From Lingula anatina (lineage: Eukaryota > Brachiopoda > Lingulata > Lingulida > Lingulidae), in the NCBI RefSeq assembly GCF_001039355.2, contig NW_019773659.1, forward strand, positions 83,922-147,921: DNA of 64,000 nucleotides, given 5' to 3'. Position numbers and translations under genes: made by a program. The notes beneath the pieces are model-generated. The model was not told the origin of the DNA. It ran no database searches and saw nothing but the letters and a program-made list of their open reading frames with translations. This document shows, piece by piece, positions 25,545-37,776 of this stretch (position 1 is its first letter; each line of letters opens with the position of its first letter).

Positions 25545-27640
25545 GGTCAGTCGGCCAGCTGTTCATTGCATCTAACTTCATGACCGGTAAGTTAAGTAAG
25601 AGAACTGGGCAAACTCCATTTTCTTCCAGTCCCATTTCTGGACCTAAACTGTCTAGGATTGGGTATGGGGGGGGGGGGTATGATGTTTAATCCTAGAATA
25701 TGGAGAAATAATTACCAACAAAAAGGCACACCATATGCAGGTTCATCTTCCATTGACTTTTGACAAGACTCTTGGTTCCTGACCTGGGGTCTTGGATTTG
25801 GGGGTTAAGGGACTGGAAATGGTGAACATCTGGCAGTTTGGACAACCACATTTGTTGCAAACTTTATGTGAGTATGTTACTCATTAGAGGGGGGGAATTT
25901 TACCTTAAATTCCATCAATTCTGTCGGCTGTTTGGTACACTGGAAGATTCTCATGCTTATCTGAAGTTCTCTCAAGAATTTGCAAAGAAAGCTGTGGTTT
26001 GAAAAGTTTACTGTGCCAGAAGTATCTTAAAGGGTTTTTAAGGAGATAATTAGACTTGCGGACAAAAGATAAAGTAGATGAAGAAAGCTGCAATAGAGCT
26101 AGGCTAGTAAGAGCTAAACAGCACTTTAAGCAATTTAAATATAAGACTAAATACAACAAATATTAATATTCAACAAAGTAGGACAGGAAAAGTATAACCA
26201 CCCAAGAAGGCAGCAGGCTCACAATTTGGCTAAGGTCTCAGTTTCTGAGGGGTCAGTCAATCACTTGTTCAGCGTGTCCAATTTTACCACCAGGGAGTCT
26301 CAAAAGAGAACTAAGCAAACTTGATTGCCCTGTGTTCCCATTACTGGATCTAAAATGTCTAGGATTGGGTATTGGGGGAGTAATAGGTTTAATTCCTATA
26401 TGCAAGTGTGGAGAAATTTTTACTAACAAAAAGGCACATGATATGCAGGTTCATTTTCCGTTGACTTTTGACAAGTCTCTTGGTTTTGAGCCTGGGGTCT
26501 TGATTTTGAGGTTAAGGTGCTTTAAATGGTGAACATCTGGCGATTTTGGACAACCACATTCATTGTAAACAATATGTGAGTATGTGGCTCATTAGAGGGG
26601 GAGGGGGGAATTTACCTTAAATTCAATCATTTCTGTTGGCTGTTTGGTACACTGGAAGATTGTCATGCTTATGTGGAGTTCTCTCAAGAATTCACAGAGA
26701 AAGGTGTGGATTGAAAAGTTTACCGTGCCAGGAGTATCTTAAAGGTTTTTAAGGAGGTAACTGGACTTAATGACAAAAGTAGATGACGAAAGCCACAATA
26801 GCAACTAGGCTAGTAAAAGAGCTTAATTACACGTATGGCAATTAAAATATAAGACTAAATTCAACAATGGGTCAGACACTCTGACAGGCAATTAAAATAT
26901 AAGACTAAATTCAACAATGGGTCAGACAGGCAATTAAAATATAAGACTAAATTCAACAATGGGTCAGACAGGCAATTAAAATATAAGACTAAATTCAACA
27001 ATGGGTCAGACAGCGTGAGCCACTTGTCTGTTGTGTCTAACCTCACCACCAAGGAGTCAAGTAAGACAACTTGGCAAACTCCATTGTCCTCCATTTCCAT
27101 TTCTGGATCTAATATGTCTAGGATTGGGTATTGGGTATGGAGGGGGGGGGGGGGGTGTTAGGATGCATAATCCCAGAGTGTGGAGAAATATTTACCAACA
27201 AAAAGGCACACGATATGCTGGTTCATCTTCCATTGATTTTTGACAAGTCTCTTGGTTCCAGACCTGGGGTCTTGGATTAAGGGTTAAGGCACTGGAAATG
27301 AACATCAGGCAGTTTAGTCATGCAACCACATTCATTGCAAATGTTATGTGAGTATGTGGCTTCGATACAGGGGGATTTAATCTCTCTCCTAGATACAGAG
27401 CTAACTCAAGCTCAGCTGGAAGTTATGAAAGCGCTTTGTAAATTTGTAGGGGGCACAAGTCCTGAAAAATTTACCTTAAATCCTAGCAATTCTGTTGGTT
27501 GTTTGGTACACTGGAAGATTCTCAAGCTCACCTCGTGTTCTCTCATGGATTCACACAGAGAGCTGTGGATTAAAAAGTTAACCATGCCAGGGGTATCTAG
27601 GAAGGTGGATGTGTTATGACCTTTGATAGTCATTACGTAT
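25545..27640 (+). repeat. Three diverged ~0.7 kb tandem repeats with C2H2-like motif
   Basis: Copies start near 25545, 26250 and 27005. Each has cttggcaaac-type sequence, tctaggattgggta followed by a poly-G run, a stretch reading C-G-E-I-F-T-N-K-K-A-H-D-M-x-V-H, then tttgacaag and cttggttc. Cys-x(1-4)-Cys plus His-x4-His suggests a zinc finger, with a shorter loop than a classic C2H2. Each copy has stops or shifts; copy 3 keeps the longest open part (about 27320-27619). Confidence 0.7.
26837..27011. repeat. 42-bp minisatellite, four units
   Basis: Four almost identical 42-base units (ggcaattaaaatataag to gggtcagaca) between repeats 2 and 3. The first unit has a small extra segment. The unit derives from the joint sequence of the 0.7 kb repeats. 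Confidence 0.92.
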
Positions 27641-28329
27641 CATTTGGACAGGACTGTGAAATCTCCCAAATTGCCACTGGCAGCAAGGTACTTTTGAGTC
27701 TCTGAAGCCTGTTGTAGCTGTGGCCAGGGGTTAGGAGGTGGAGTTTGGTGGTACGGTAGCTGTGCACTGTGACCCTGAGACATTTCCCTCCAAGGGTATG
27801 TTGTCTAAGATGGCCAGGGCACATACATTGCTGTTGGTAAGCATCCAAAGAAGGTCAAACTGCCTCTTAAACAGCAAATACATGGTCTAAAGTTGCTCTG
27901 GGAATTGGTCTAGTTGCCTCAGTCCCAGAAAAATAGTGAAATTGTAAGTAACCTGTCATCTACAAGAAATTTTCCAGAAAAAAATGTAAATCATTTCTAT
28001 ATCAGTATCAACTGTTAATTAATAATAAGAGTATTTAGAACTAAACACATGATCACCAACAGGATCAATATGTTTACTTACCATTTACTGGATGCATTAT
28101 AATTTATAAATAACATGACCTATTAGGCATACATTAAGAAAAACTCCCATAAATTATCATCACCATGGAAAGGGCCTGGGGTTATTCAGGAAGCTGTCAG
28201 CCCATCTGTACCAAGTCAAACTGAAGAAAGTGGTTTTGATTGTAATTCATGACAGGTTAATGCCTTGCAGAGAAGGGGAAAAATCCTGCATGGATTTCAG
28301 GATACTTAACGTCTTCTTCAATTAGTATT

Positions 28330-28510
28330 ATGGGTGATATAAATGACACACGTAAGTATTGTGTACATAAACAGCCATATGGGGGTAGGTTTATGACCCA
28401 GTGTGACTATTGTGATGAGTGATATCATGGATCATGCGTCAACATTACACCTTCTGATGCTCTTGATATCACAAAATATAAATGTTCATCATGTATAGCT
28501 TCTGGTCAAA
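28330..28510 (+). pseudogene. PHD-finger remnant with in-frame stop
   Basis: From an ATG at 28330 the frame reads K-Y-C-V-H-K-Q-P-Y-G-G-R-F-M-T-Q-C-D-Y-C-D-E, then a TGA at 28420-28422, then Y-H-G-S-C-V-N-I and later Y-K-C-S-S-C. The Cys/His spacing is that of a PHD finger (a histone-tail reader), and the stop falls exactly where the conserved Trp of the fold would be (TGG to TGA). It lies between the zinc-finger repeats and the integrase remnant, so it may have been part of the same element. Confidence 0.65.
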
Positions 28511-29799
28511 ACTAAACTCCATTTTTTATATCCTTTCAGATATGGCAGCTGGCAGAACCATTGTAGATGAGCTGGAGTTTTTGCTCCCCTGGGAACAGGT
28601 TCCTTTCATTGAAGGGGGGGGGGGATGGTAGCCAAGTTGGTTACACCATACCCATCATCTGATCAGCAACAACAGCAACAAAAGAGACTGGGTAGTGAAG
28701 GCAGCGAAAGTCCAAATGTCTAAGCTGAAGAGAAAGGACAATGGGTACACTCTATACTGGCTGAAAGAAGTGGCTTGGGAAATGAAGGCCCTGAATTCAG
28801 CTTCCGTATCGTGGCTTAAACCGGCTGTGATTGGACCTCCACTAGAACCCGTGTCCAGACCTAAGGCAAGTTCTGGCAAGGACTCTATAGCTCTGGTAAT
28901 GTACCTACTGGCCCATCAAAGGATATTATGTTGGGGGTCGATCCCACAGTGCAGATTCATTCTTACGAGGTGAAGGTTAGTAATGGCAACAGTGAGTGTG
29001 TAATAAAATATGCTCTTGCTGTTATCAAATCAGAGCCAATGGAGGTGGAGACTAGTGACGAGACCTTGGAAACTAGTAAATCTGTGATCGTTGATGATTT
29101 GCAGTATCTACTACCCATGAAGCAGTTCCCTTTTGTTAAGAGGGGGAGATGGGAGGCCGAGTTGGTTGCATCACTCCCAGATACTGCATCCACAGTTGAG
29201 AGACCTGCTGGCAAATACAGCGAAAGTCCAGAAGTAAAGCTGAAAGAGAAGGACCATGGATGTGGTCTTGGAAAATACATGGTCTAAAGTTGTTTCAGGA
29301 ATTGGTCAAGTTGCCTACAGTCATTGCCCTAGGGACTTCATAGAGCTTTCCAAAAGATGACAGTATCAAGTGGAATGCTATACAACATTCTACCCTTTTT
29401 AGAAAGGAGAGAAGGTTTGATAATACGCTGCCAAGGAATGACAAATGGTGACTGTGTATGTGAGGAAGTCAATATTACACCATCTCCCTTTACATCATAT
29501 ACTGCAGAACTACCCCACTCATTTGCATTGTTTTTCCGGCAATAAAATGTTGATATAGATAAAGCCAAAACAAGAGCTAAACACCTTTTTCAGATTTACT
29601 AGGCTGGTTTCTACATTTTCACCAGCACAAAAAGAGGCACTTAAAGCTGTGGATGACTCTCTCCTTTTATTTGAATCAGACATAGTGGTGGATTCATATG
29701 CACCCCACTAAGTTATGGCAGCCTTGAAATACCAAGAAAGGCTTCGGAGACACCAAAAGAAAAGTTGGGTTCCATCGTAAGAATTATCATTTCAATTTG

Positions 29800-30300
29800 G
29801 CAGGAATACTGCCAGAGTAGGAATAGTATTTAAGGCAAGAGAGGAGGCAATCAGACTGTGCTCTCAAGGTAAAGAAGGACACTATTGGAGTTTTGAACCC
29901 TTTCAGCCCTTAGAATTAGTGTGCATGGATTAACTCCGGTTTGAGATGTAAAAGGTTGAGTAACAAAACATCTTATAACAGATCATTTCACTAAATGCCC
30001 CATTGCCATTCCTGAAAAGAATCAAACTGCGAAAACAATGGAAGAAGGTATACTGAATAGGTTTGTATACCACTATGGGTTCCCTCAAAAGAATTCACAG
30101 TGATCAGTTGGGAAACAACTTTGACAGCAGTCTCATAAAAGAAATGTGTAAATTGTGCAATAGTGAGAAGTCATGAACAGCAAGCTATCAACCTTTGGGA
30201 AATGGTGTAACAGAAAGACTTAATAGAATTCATTGCTATACTAGGCACAATGAAAAACAATGAAAAGAGTGATTGGAAATCTAGATTCAGGTGAAAATCT
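29800..30300 (+). pseudogene. Broken Ty3/gypsy integrase core
   Basis: The translated pieces read L-E-L-V-C-M-D, then I-T-D-H-F-T-K-C-P-I-A-I-P, N-Q-T-A-K-T, V-Y-H-Y-G-F-P, and after a frameshift I-H-S-D-Q-L-G-N-N-F and G-N-G-V-T-E-R-L-N-R. This is the DDE catalytic core of gypsy-type integrases; the two Asp and the Glu positions can be traced. A stop follows the first Asp and the frame shifts before the second, so no active enzyme can be made. Confidence 0.78.
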
Positions 30301-30700
30301 CATCTCTTGAAACAAATATGTCTTTGTTTTAATACTCAAGCGTTCAAGGATTGTGGGACCAAGCGATGGACAATACAGACTAGACACATTAGACAGAAAA
30401 TTTGGCCTGGACAGGAAAACTCCAGGGAAGCAAGTAAAAAAAAAAAATTCCCAATGCCGAACTGAAAAGAAAGAGAGGGGAAGATTCATATTATGTTGGA
30501 ATACGACCGAAAGACCCTGAAAACCTGCAACCTTTAACCCATCATTCAACCCCTTTCCACTAGTCAATGACAGAAAGACTAAGACTGGTTTTCAGTCAAC
30601 AGCAAGAAAGTTTTTAAGTAGAATGCAGAATTAATGAGAAAGGATGTTGAATAATAAGAGAGATTGAAGGGAGCTCCTTCTGATGAATTTAGAAATCTAA

Positions 30701-31604
30701 CGTCATCTGTGGTCACCTAAAATTTAATGACAGGTCTGGAAAACATTAGGACATTTTATGTTTCTTAGTAAAAACATGATGATTGAAAGGAATTAGAGCA
30801 AGCAAATATTCTGTGTTTCACATAACCCATTTAGTTGAGGAACCCGCCATAGAATGTATTTCGTGAACAGTAACATGTAGGTTTGGGTTACATCCACAGC
30901 TGCACATGCTGGTCTACATGGAACTACATAATAACGTAATTAAAATAGAATTACCAAACACTTCATGCACAGTGTTAATAAATAGTACTGCAAGCAATAC
31001 AAGAGGCTTTTGCACTTATTCTTTATAGAAATTCACCTCCCCATCCACCAATTCCCCCCCCCCCCCCCAAATAACTAAAAAATTCCAAAGTGAAATTTTG
31101 ACATAATAATAATAATCATAAGAACAATAATATAAGCCTTTGGCACTCCACAAACTAAATTTCATACCTTCATCCCCACTAATGACTTCAGAAATGATTA
31201 TTCTGGACAGCATTTTTTCATCACATTTTTCCAAAAGCATGTATGGTATGGAGCATTACTAACTCAAAACTAACTGTGAAACCTTATAGCTACATGGATA
31301 AACCACTATCACAGTGCTTAACAATATCATAATAACTTAAGTTTGATGCCAAACACTGATGCCTTCTAACACATTAGGTGCCTGGAGCATGTGGATAAAT
31401 AATTGTCTGTTTAGCTGTAGACTAGAAGCCACATCTAAGGTTAACCTGTTTGTCTTTGGAAGTTGGTAATAGCACCATAGTAGTTCACAACAATAAGAGA
31501 CAATTGGCTAATATATCTTCTAACTGACACTAATGCCAGCTCATAATGGCCTACATTTGTCTCCATCTATGATTTAATTTTCAGGATAGTAAATGTCACC
31601 TTCT
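30701..31604. other. 3' flank of NitFhit
   Basis: AT-rich, with a poly-C run near 31050. No gene seen. The NitFhit 3' UTR probably lies here, but no poly(A) signal was assigned. Confidence 0.4.
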
Positions 31605-34600
31605 TCATTTAAACAAGGTCCTGAGTCTGGAGGCTTCTGCGGCCATATCTTCTAATGTCCTCCATTTTCCTGAGTTTGTTTCTTCTGTGCCATCTAGATT
31701 TTTATCGTGTTTTTCAAGCTGTGGGAAAGTGTGAAAGTTTAAGCTTTTCATTTTCAAAATAATAAAATCAAATTAAACACCTGTACATGCTAACTCAAAG
31801 GATTTTATCAAAAACAAAAAATAAAGTGTGAAGGGACTTGGCTGTGGTCTTGGATGTTTTACAGTAGAATGCAAAGGAAGGCTTAGAGGAAGGCAGAAGA
31901 TACAATCATGTGCAGTTACTCTGTTTGCCTTTCTAAAAAATCAGCATACGCAAGATGGGTAAAATGTGGGGAAGAAGTCACCCTGTCAACCGTCATTGCT
32001 TTAATTTGGATGTGTCAAAGTATAATACAGTAACCTACATTTGTCTCCATCTATGATTTCTTCAAACCTTTTAATATAGAAGTCCTTAAAAATATAATTC
32101 ACATTCATCTTTAAACTGTTTAAGAACACATTTATAATATATATTTGTTCCTACCTTTTGATATATGTCATCATTGTTGGCAAAATCACCTTTCTTTCTT
32201 GGCAGGATGTGAACATGCATATGCTGACAAAAATAAAACATTAAATTTAAAAAAAAACTCCCAACTTAACCTTTGACATACCTCTGAACCCAATTCATGA
32301 ATATTTGATAATTTAAATGTGTAAAACAAAATTAAAGAGGTGCAATTTCACATTTTAATAATCAAATATATGTATCATAATCATGTATGTGTATAAGAAT
32401 ACTTGTCAAGCTACATGATAATTTTACCAATTCATGTCATAAGTCCAATATTAACTTTATGCCTTAACTGGTTTTGGCTGTGAAACTCTGTTATATGTCA
32501 CTTGTCATCATGTAATGCCACAGAATTTGCCCTGTTGACATGTCATACCTTCACCGTCTGTCCAGCATCTGGTCCGTCCTGGACAGCAATGGTCAGCGAG
32601 GTGCTGTTGTGTTCTCTGTCCACTACTTCAGACACCTGCTTGACCACCTGGAACATGTCGCACAGTTCTGCTGGGGTCATGTCATTAAATCTCTCCACTG
32701 GACGTAGTGGACAGACAAGGACATCTGGGGGCAGGGTTAAGGATCATTGCACGAATCATAACTAAAAATTGAATTTCTAACCAAGAATTGTCTCAAACTG
32801 TGCTTAAGCAAACACGAATAAATGGCTCCATGGTTAATAATTCTAATTATGTTTAGTCAATTTAAGAAACAAGACATTAAAGACAACTGGTCCAATTATT
32901 ATAAGCAAGTTAGTTATTGTCAGTCAGAAAAAGAACAAAATGCAAATGCTCAAGACCTGACAAGGAAGACTGGACAAAATGAAGAGCTTATTAATTATTA
33001 ATCATTAATAAACATGAAAGTTTTTAGATTGCACAATAAAATTTTCATCTTTAAGTTGGTAATAATTGACACTAAATATCCATTATTTTGTCTGGCCAAA
33101 ACATATCTACTCTACTGATAAACCAGAAAACCCATGTCTCTGAAAACAAACAGAATATGAAACAATGGTATTCCAATGCAGATACTTCACACCTACAGGA
33201 ATTCCAAACTGTTTATGCACACAAGGATACGCCCTGGAAGGACTGGTTTCCTGTTCACAAATGCCAGGCTTAATGCCGTCTTGTAAAACACTATGGAAGA
33301 GTCTATTGTGTGTTGTCCAAACTGGTAGCTTCGGGGCTCATCTAGAGGGGCTAAGTTATATAAATGTGCAATAAGAAATAGTATGAAATGTCTTTATATG
33401 ATGCTTTGTAGCATTACTAAACTAAATGTTCTGGTGACATACAAACCTAAAAGGGTATCATATTCCTAATGGTCAGTAATAAAACGTATGGATCTAAAGA
33501 TCTAAAATCATCATTCTAATTTCCTTAGATTATGATTTAGAAGACCCAGTGAAGTTATTAACCCATACATAGTATGAAGTACAAAAAATAGTATAAACAA
33601 ATATACAATTAGTATATTGTGTTTTCTACCAATTCCTTTAAATGTCAAGAATAATTTTAGCGTTAATTATAATGATAAAGCATGGGTCATTCTTGCCATA
33701 TACAAATCCTCTTGATTAAATAATAATAATAAGCAATACATAAATGCATGGCATCTTAATGTCACAAGGCCTTTGTAGCAACCTGCAATATTAAATTAAT
33801 TCTTACCTAAAGACTTTAAATTTGTCATGGTACCAAATATATCTCTCCTCCTGTGTTCCTGCACAGGCATCTGTTCTCTAACTTTCCTCATGTATTCCAG
33901 GTCTATCTCTGCCAGACACACATCTTCACCTTCATGACACTCAGCAACCACACAGCCCCAGGGGTCAACAACCTACAGGGTCAAGGTCAGGTCAAGGTCA
34001 TCAAAGAAGGCCATACATTTAAAACACGGTAGGGACCGTTTTATAAAAAAAAAAGTTGCCTTGTAAGTTTCTAACACACAGGCACAACTGACAGAAAGCC
34101 TGTATAATGTAATATTGAGGTTTTAATTCTCAGTAAAATCTTTGTTGAACATACAAATGATATTGAATTTGCAAGACTTTTTGTTCTCATCTATAAAGCA
34201 TAAAGATGAAATGCAACAGTTGAAGAAGCCGACAAATAAGTGCAATAGTTTTAACATTTGTGTAATGTAACTGCAAGAGCTCATGCTAGCACTGAAAATG
34301 TACTAAAGATAAAACCAATTTATTTAGTTCAAGATTAGTATTTTTGTTGCTGAAAAAAAGTTTTTTAGCAAAATTTACAGGCCCTGGCAGCTGATTCACT
34401 GTCTTAAAATATTTTTTTTCAATATCCTTGAGTTCTAAAACTGGATAGCTGACTTTACAATGATATTATTGTCTGAGTGTTGTACTAACAAATGAAAAGC
34501 CCACTAAAAAATGTGGCTGAATTAAGTACCGACATAGTAAATGGGCTTCTGTCACAACTGACAGTCAAAATAATTGAAACCAAATATGATCCAGGGACTA

Positions 34601-37600
34601 AGCTAAAACATCAACATAATGAGATAAGTGGCTTTACTTGCTAAAATTCTCAACTTTTTTGCTAAGACTGATTTTAGACTAAAAGCAGTTTGTGAAAAGG
34701 CTCCAGAATGGGTGAATGATTTCTAACCATACCATAGCATGTCCATAAGTGGTCCTCTTAGCATTGTGTCTGCCCGTCTGGGCTGCAGCTATCACATAGC
34801 ACTGGTTCTCTATGGCACGACTACGGAGCAATACCTGGAAAACCGAGAAATAATATGTAAAAAAATGTATATTTGTTATTTATTAACAGGTAATAAAACC
34901 ATGTGCATTGGAGGATGGTCTGTTTCTTTTGTTTCACTGTATTAACTTTTAAAAAAGCAACAAAGTTTGTGAATTTTATAATGTATTGTTGCAGTTTTTA
35001 ATAAAATAAATTCATGGTTCAAGAAATAAACATGGAAAAATTAAGTGCTTGCATCTCAAGTACCGTACACAGCGAGTACTGTAATTCCTATGCAACACCA
35101 GGGATCATGCATCTCAAATCACGTGCCAAAGTGTGGAAAATGTGATGTGCCTAAATACTATTTCACTGATTTTTCATCATCTCTTGTGCAAAAGATAATA
35201 AAAAAAACTATGTTAATTGGATCAAAAGATTAATTTTGTGAGCACTGATCAAGATCCTTTAGAGAAAGCAGACGCTCCATCCTTCATAGGTAAAAGTAAG
35301 TAATCTCCTTTGAAACAATTCACTGTATATTTACTATTATCAGTTTGTGACATAAGATCATAAAAAGGACGGACCAGAGTACGTTACCTCCCAGTGGGCA
35401 AGTCCTGTGGTCTGAGTGAAGGCAGAAGGATACGTCAAGATTTCTGCTCCCTGCTGAACTAAGTAAGAAGACATCTCGGGGAATCTTAGATCATAGCACT
35501 TTGGCGGTTAAGGAGATTAAAGGGATAATAACTCTTCGTATGAAATCTGTATTTCACAATAAAAACATTGTGAGTGACTCATAAAAATATAATATATTCT
35601 GTTTTCCCACAAAAACGGCTGTTATAGCTATTATTCTGATATCTGAGCTTGTCTTTAGACCACGTGACCTCCATTGATGGCTAACTTTTTAGAAAAAAAC
35701 CAGGGACTAACTTTGAATGTAAAAATGGATTCATTAACCATTGGTTAAGTATGGGAAAATTGTTGTTTACTCCAGGAAAATTCATTTTTTGGCCGAAACG
35801 AAGAGTTATTATCACTTTAAGTTTGAAAGGTTCAGACTGTATACACATACATATGTGCACACAAATATCTGTATGATTGTGGGCATACAAGAACTTTAAT
35901 ATATCAATTTAATTTAAAAAGCAAAATACATAGTAATGCAAATTTCATATTTCTGTGTAAGAACAATAGCAAATTAAAAGTATTTTTCAATTTAATTCCC
36001 ATGTGGTTATGTATAATCAAGAACGTCCTTGGTATAATCTACTACATTATCTCAGCAGTTCTGTATTTAACATCAAGGATATTAAAAATACACAACAGAT
36101 AAGAGTGCAGCTGTGTACATTCCATGTGACGCATACATATTGCTACTATCAGTACAATTTTTCATAAGGATACCACAGCCATGCCAACTTTTCCAATAGG
36201 GGTCTCCACTGGTGGCACAACATTATTTCCAGGAATAGTGAAATTAGTCTCTTTTAGTGAAACTTTCCCTTTTATGTCCAAATCAAAGAGATGCAATTTA
36301 TCATACTGAGCTGCTATATGCCCTTGGCTGTCAATAATGATGTGTGTGTTCCAAAGTCTTTTTGGGTCGTCCGCTGGGCCCTGGGGAGAAAATTGAAGAA
36401 TTCTAGTGAAAGGAAAAAAACAATACATTACAATACTGCCTACACTTATGTACAGTTGCACATACACAAATAATTCAAAGAAAATTTTGTGGCACATGAA
36501 ATGCTTCAAGTACATTTATGAACGTGTGTGTGTGTGGGGGGGGGGGGGGGGGGAATAAAACAAGCATATGAGCATGCTTTCCGATGAAATCCACCAAGAC
36601 AAAGGTTAAGTGACTTTTTCTTTAGTGCATACATGTGTGCAACAACAACAACAACAACAACAAACTCACTTTCTGATGAAATCCACCAAGCGATAGCCAA
36701 AGCTGCAGTGACTGTGCCAACTCTTTGTACTTTGCTACGATTTCTCCTTCCATGGTTTCTGCCGCAGCCAAATATTGGTCAGTACTTTCACACATGTAGG
36801 CGAAGCATTCTGGGAGAAATACCATCTGAAATATTTAAAAGTAAATGTACATACATGTTAAACCCCTGTGTGGATGTGTTAAGTTTTTAAGGTAGTTTAT
36901 TTCTTCTTATTATAATAAGTACATATCAGAATAACATGGTTTAGGGTCGACCCCACATGGGCAGTGCCCTTGGCTGAAAACTGGATGCTTCAGCATAATT
37001 TCTTGCCTAGGTTGTGTAGTTTAATGGCATACCACTGGATGGCTGTAATATACCATTAAATGAAATGAAGTATACATGTATGGCATCTTCTTTGTTACCC
37101 ATACACTGTACTGGAAAAAAGGCAGTGTAAAACACATTGGTTCAGTGCCTTGGGAAGGGATTTTAGGGAGAAAATAAGATGGGTTTTTTAAAACTTTATG
37201 AAAGAGCTTACTTTCTGAGCCACACTTAAAATACATGAATACATTGTTTAATCTGTGTTAACAAGCAAAAAAGCACCTGAATATATGTTAATCAACACAA
37301 GATAAATATGTATAAAATGTGCTTAATTGTTTAGAGTGGCAGTCCCCAATAAAGCGATAAAGGGAGAACCAGCTTTTCCCTTTTGCCTTCATATTATAAA
37401 TGGCTGACGCAATGCTGAAAGGAAAATTTTGGTACTCCGCCATTTTCTACACTGCACGTGTCCAAAATCATTCATAGAAATTCTCTATTTTTTAAACAAG
37501 AAGCGTACAACTAAACCTACTAACATTTGCCCCTCTCTTCTTCGCTCTTTCTATAAGAGCTCTGCATACATTGAAGTTCTTTTCCTTGTCCGAGGTCGAA

Positions 37601-37776
37601 GTTAACTGGCACACAGCAACTACGGGTCTGACATCGGAGAGGGAAAGAGCAGAGGGCGAGGCTGACGACAACGTGCTCGTCGAAGCTTTTTGTCCTGTGT
37701 CGGTCATCCTTCTCAAACACGTGACTCTCTTGAGTGCAAGGCGAAAGTTTTTGTGTAAGTTAATTAGGGCTTTCAT
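31605..37776 (-). CDS. Nitrilase-FHIT fusion protein (NitFhit)
   Basis: Ten exons: 37525-37776, 36670-36825, 36174-36380, 35388-35498, 34733-34834, 33807-33972, 33231-33341, 32549-32724, 32155-32223 and 31605-31718. Phases join cleanly into 487 residues. The N-terminal part is a Nit1-type nitrilase (in vertebrates Nit1 hydrolyses deaminated glutathione). Its triad is Glu90 (FLPE), Lys164 (YDKLHLFD) and Cys206 (CYDLRFPE, first codon of exon 4). The C-terminal part is FHIT, a diadenosine polyphosphate hydrolase: [31 protein letters not shown] and the H-M-H-V-H motif (His430 as nucleophile). Such fusions are known from fly and nematode. The first 25 residues are basic and may target mitochondria. 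Long introns include repeats and a MITE. Confidence 0.93.
33974..34000. promoter_or_regulatory. Tandem nuclear-receptor-like half sites in NitFhit intron
   Basis: Contains tcaaggtca twice with an additional aggtca overlap, immediately upstream (gene sense) of the sixth exon. TCAAGGTCA is the extended half site used by ERR/SF-1-type receptors. Occurrence by chance is possible. Confidence 0.25.
35517..35820. mobile_element. Complete TTAA-flanked MITE (304 bp)
   Basis: Left end TTAAAGGGATAATAAC..., right end its inverted copy ...GTTATTATCACTTTAA, with one mismatch in the first 22 bases. Both ends carry TTAA, the target preferred by piggyBac and Kolobok transposases. It has no ORF. Its inner end part matches the fragments near 9150-9325 and 14020-14183. 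It sits 18 bases upstream (gene sense) of the NitFhit exon that begins with the catalytic Cys codon. Confidence 0.8.
36530..36554. repeat. Poly-G/GT run in NitFhit intron 2
   Basis: gtgtgtgtgtg followed by an uninterrupted G run of about 17 bases. Similar G runs occur at 4335, 25670, 27140 and 44190. Confidence 0.85.

Larger units (their letters stand above)
25290..30700 (+). mobile_element. Decayed Ty3/gypsy-related repetitive tract
   Basis: About 5.4 kb of sequence that translates in pieces and is broken by many stops and frameshifts. In order on the plus strand: an open piece (about 25294-25500), three related ~0.7 kb repeats with C2H2-like fingers, a 42-bp minisatellite, a PHD-finger remnant, two related blocks with L-L-P-(W/M)-x-Q-(V/F)-P-F (about 28560 and 29100), and an integrase remnant. 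No LTRs were identified by eye. I infer one or more old gypsy-type insertions with internal duplication. Nothing here looks able to move. Confidence 0.65.

Noticed and set aside
26861-27100. Repeating ORF on the minus strand (D-P-L-L-N-L-V-L repeats)
   Set aside because: Product of the 42-bp minisatellite, whose length is a multiple of three; not a gene.
28928-36965. gggtcgatccc-type motifs (28930s and 36945s) resembling a tRNA T-arm
   Set aside because: No acceptor stem, D-arm or anticodon arm at the right distance; not tRNA genes.
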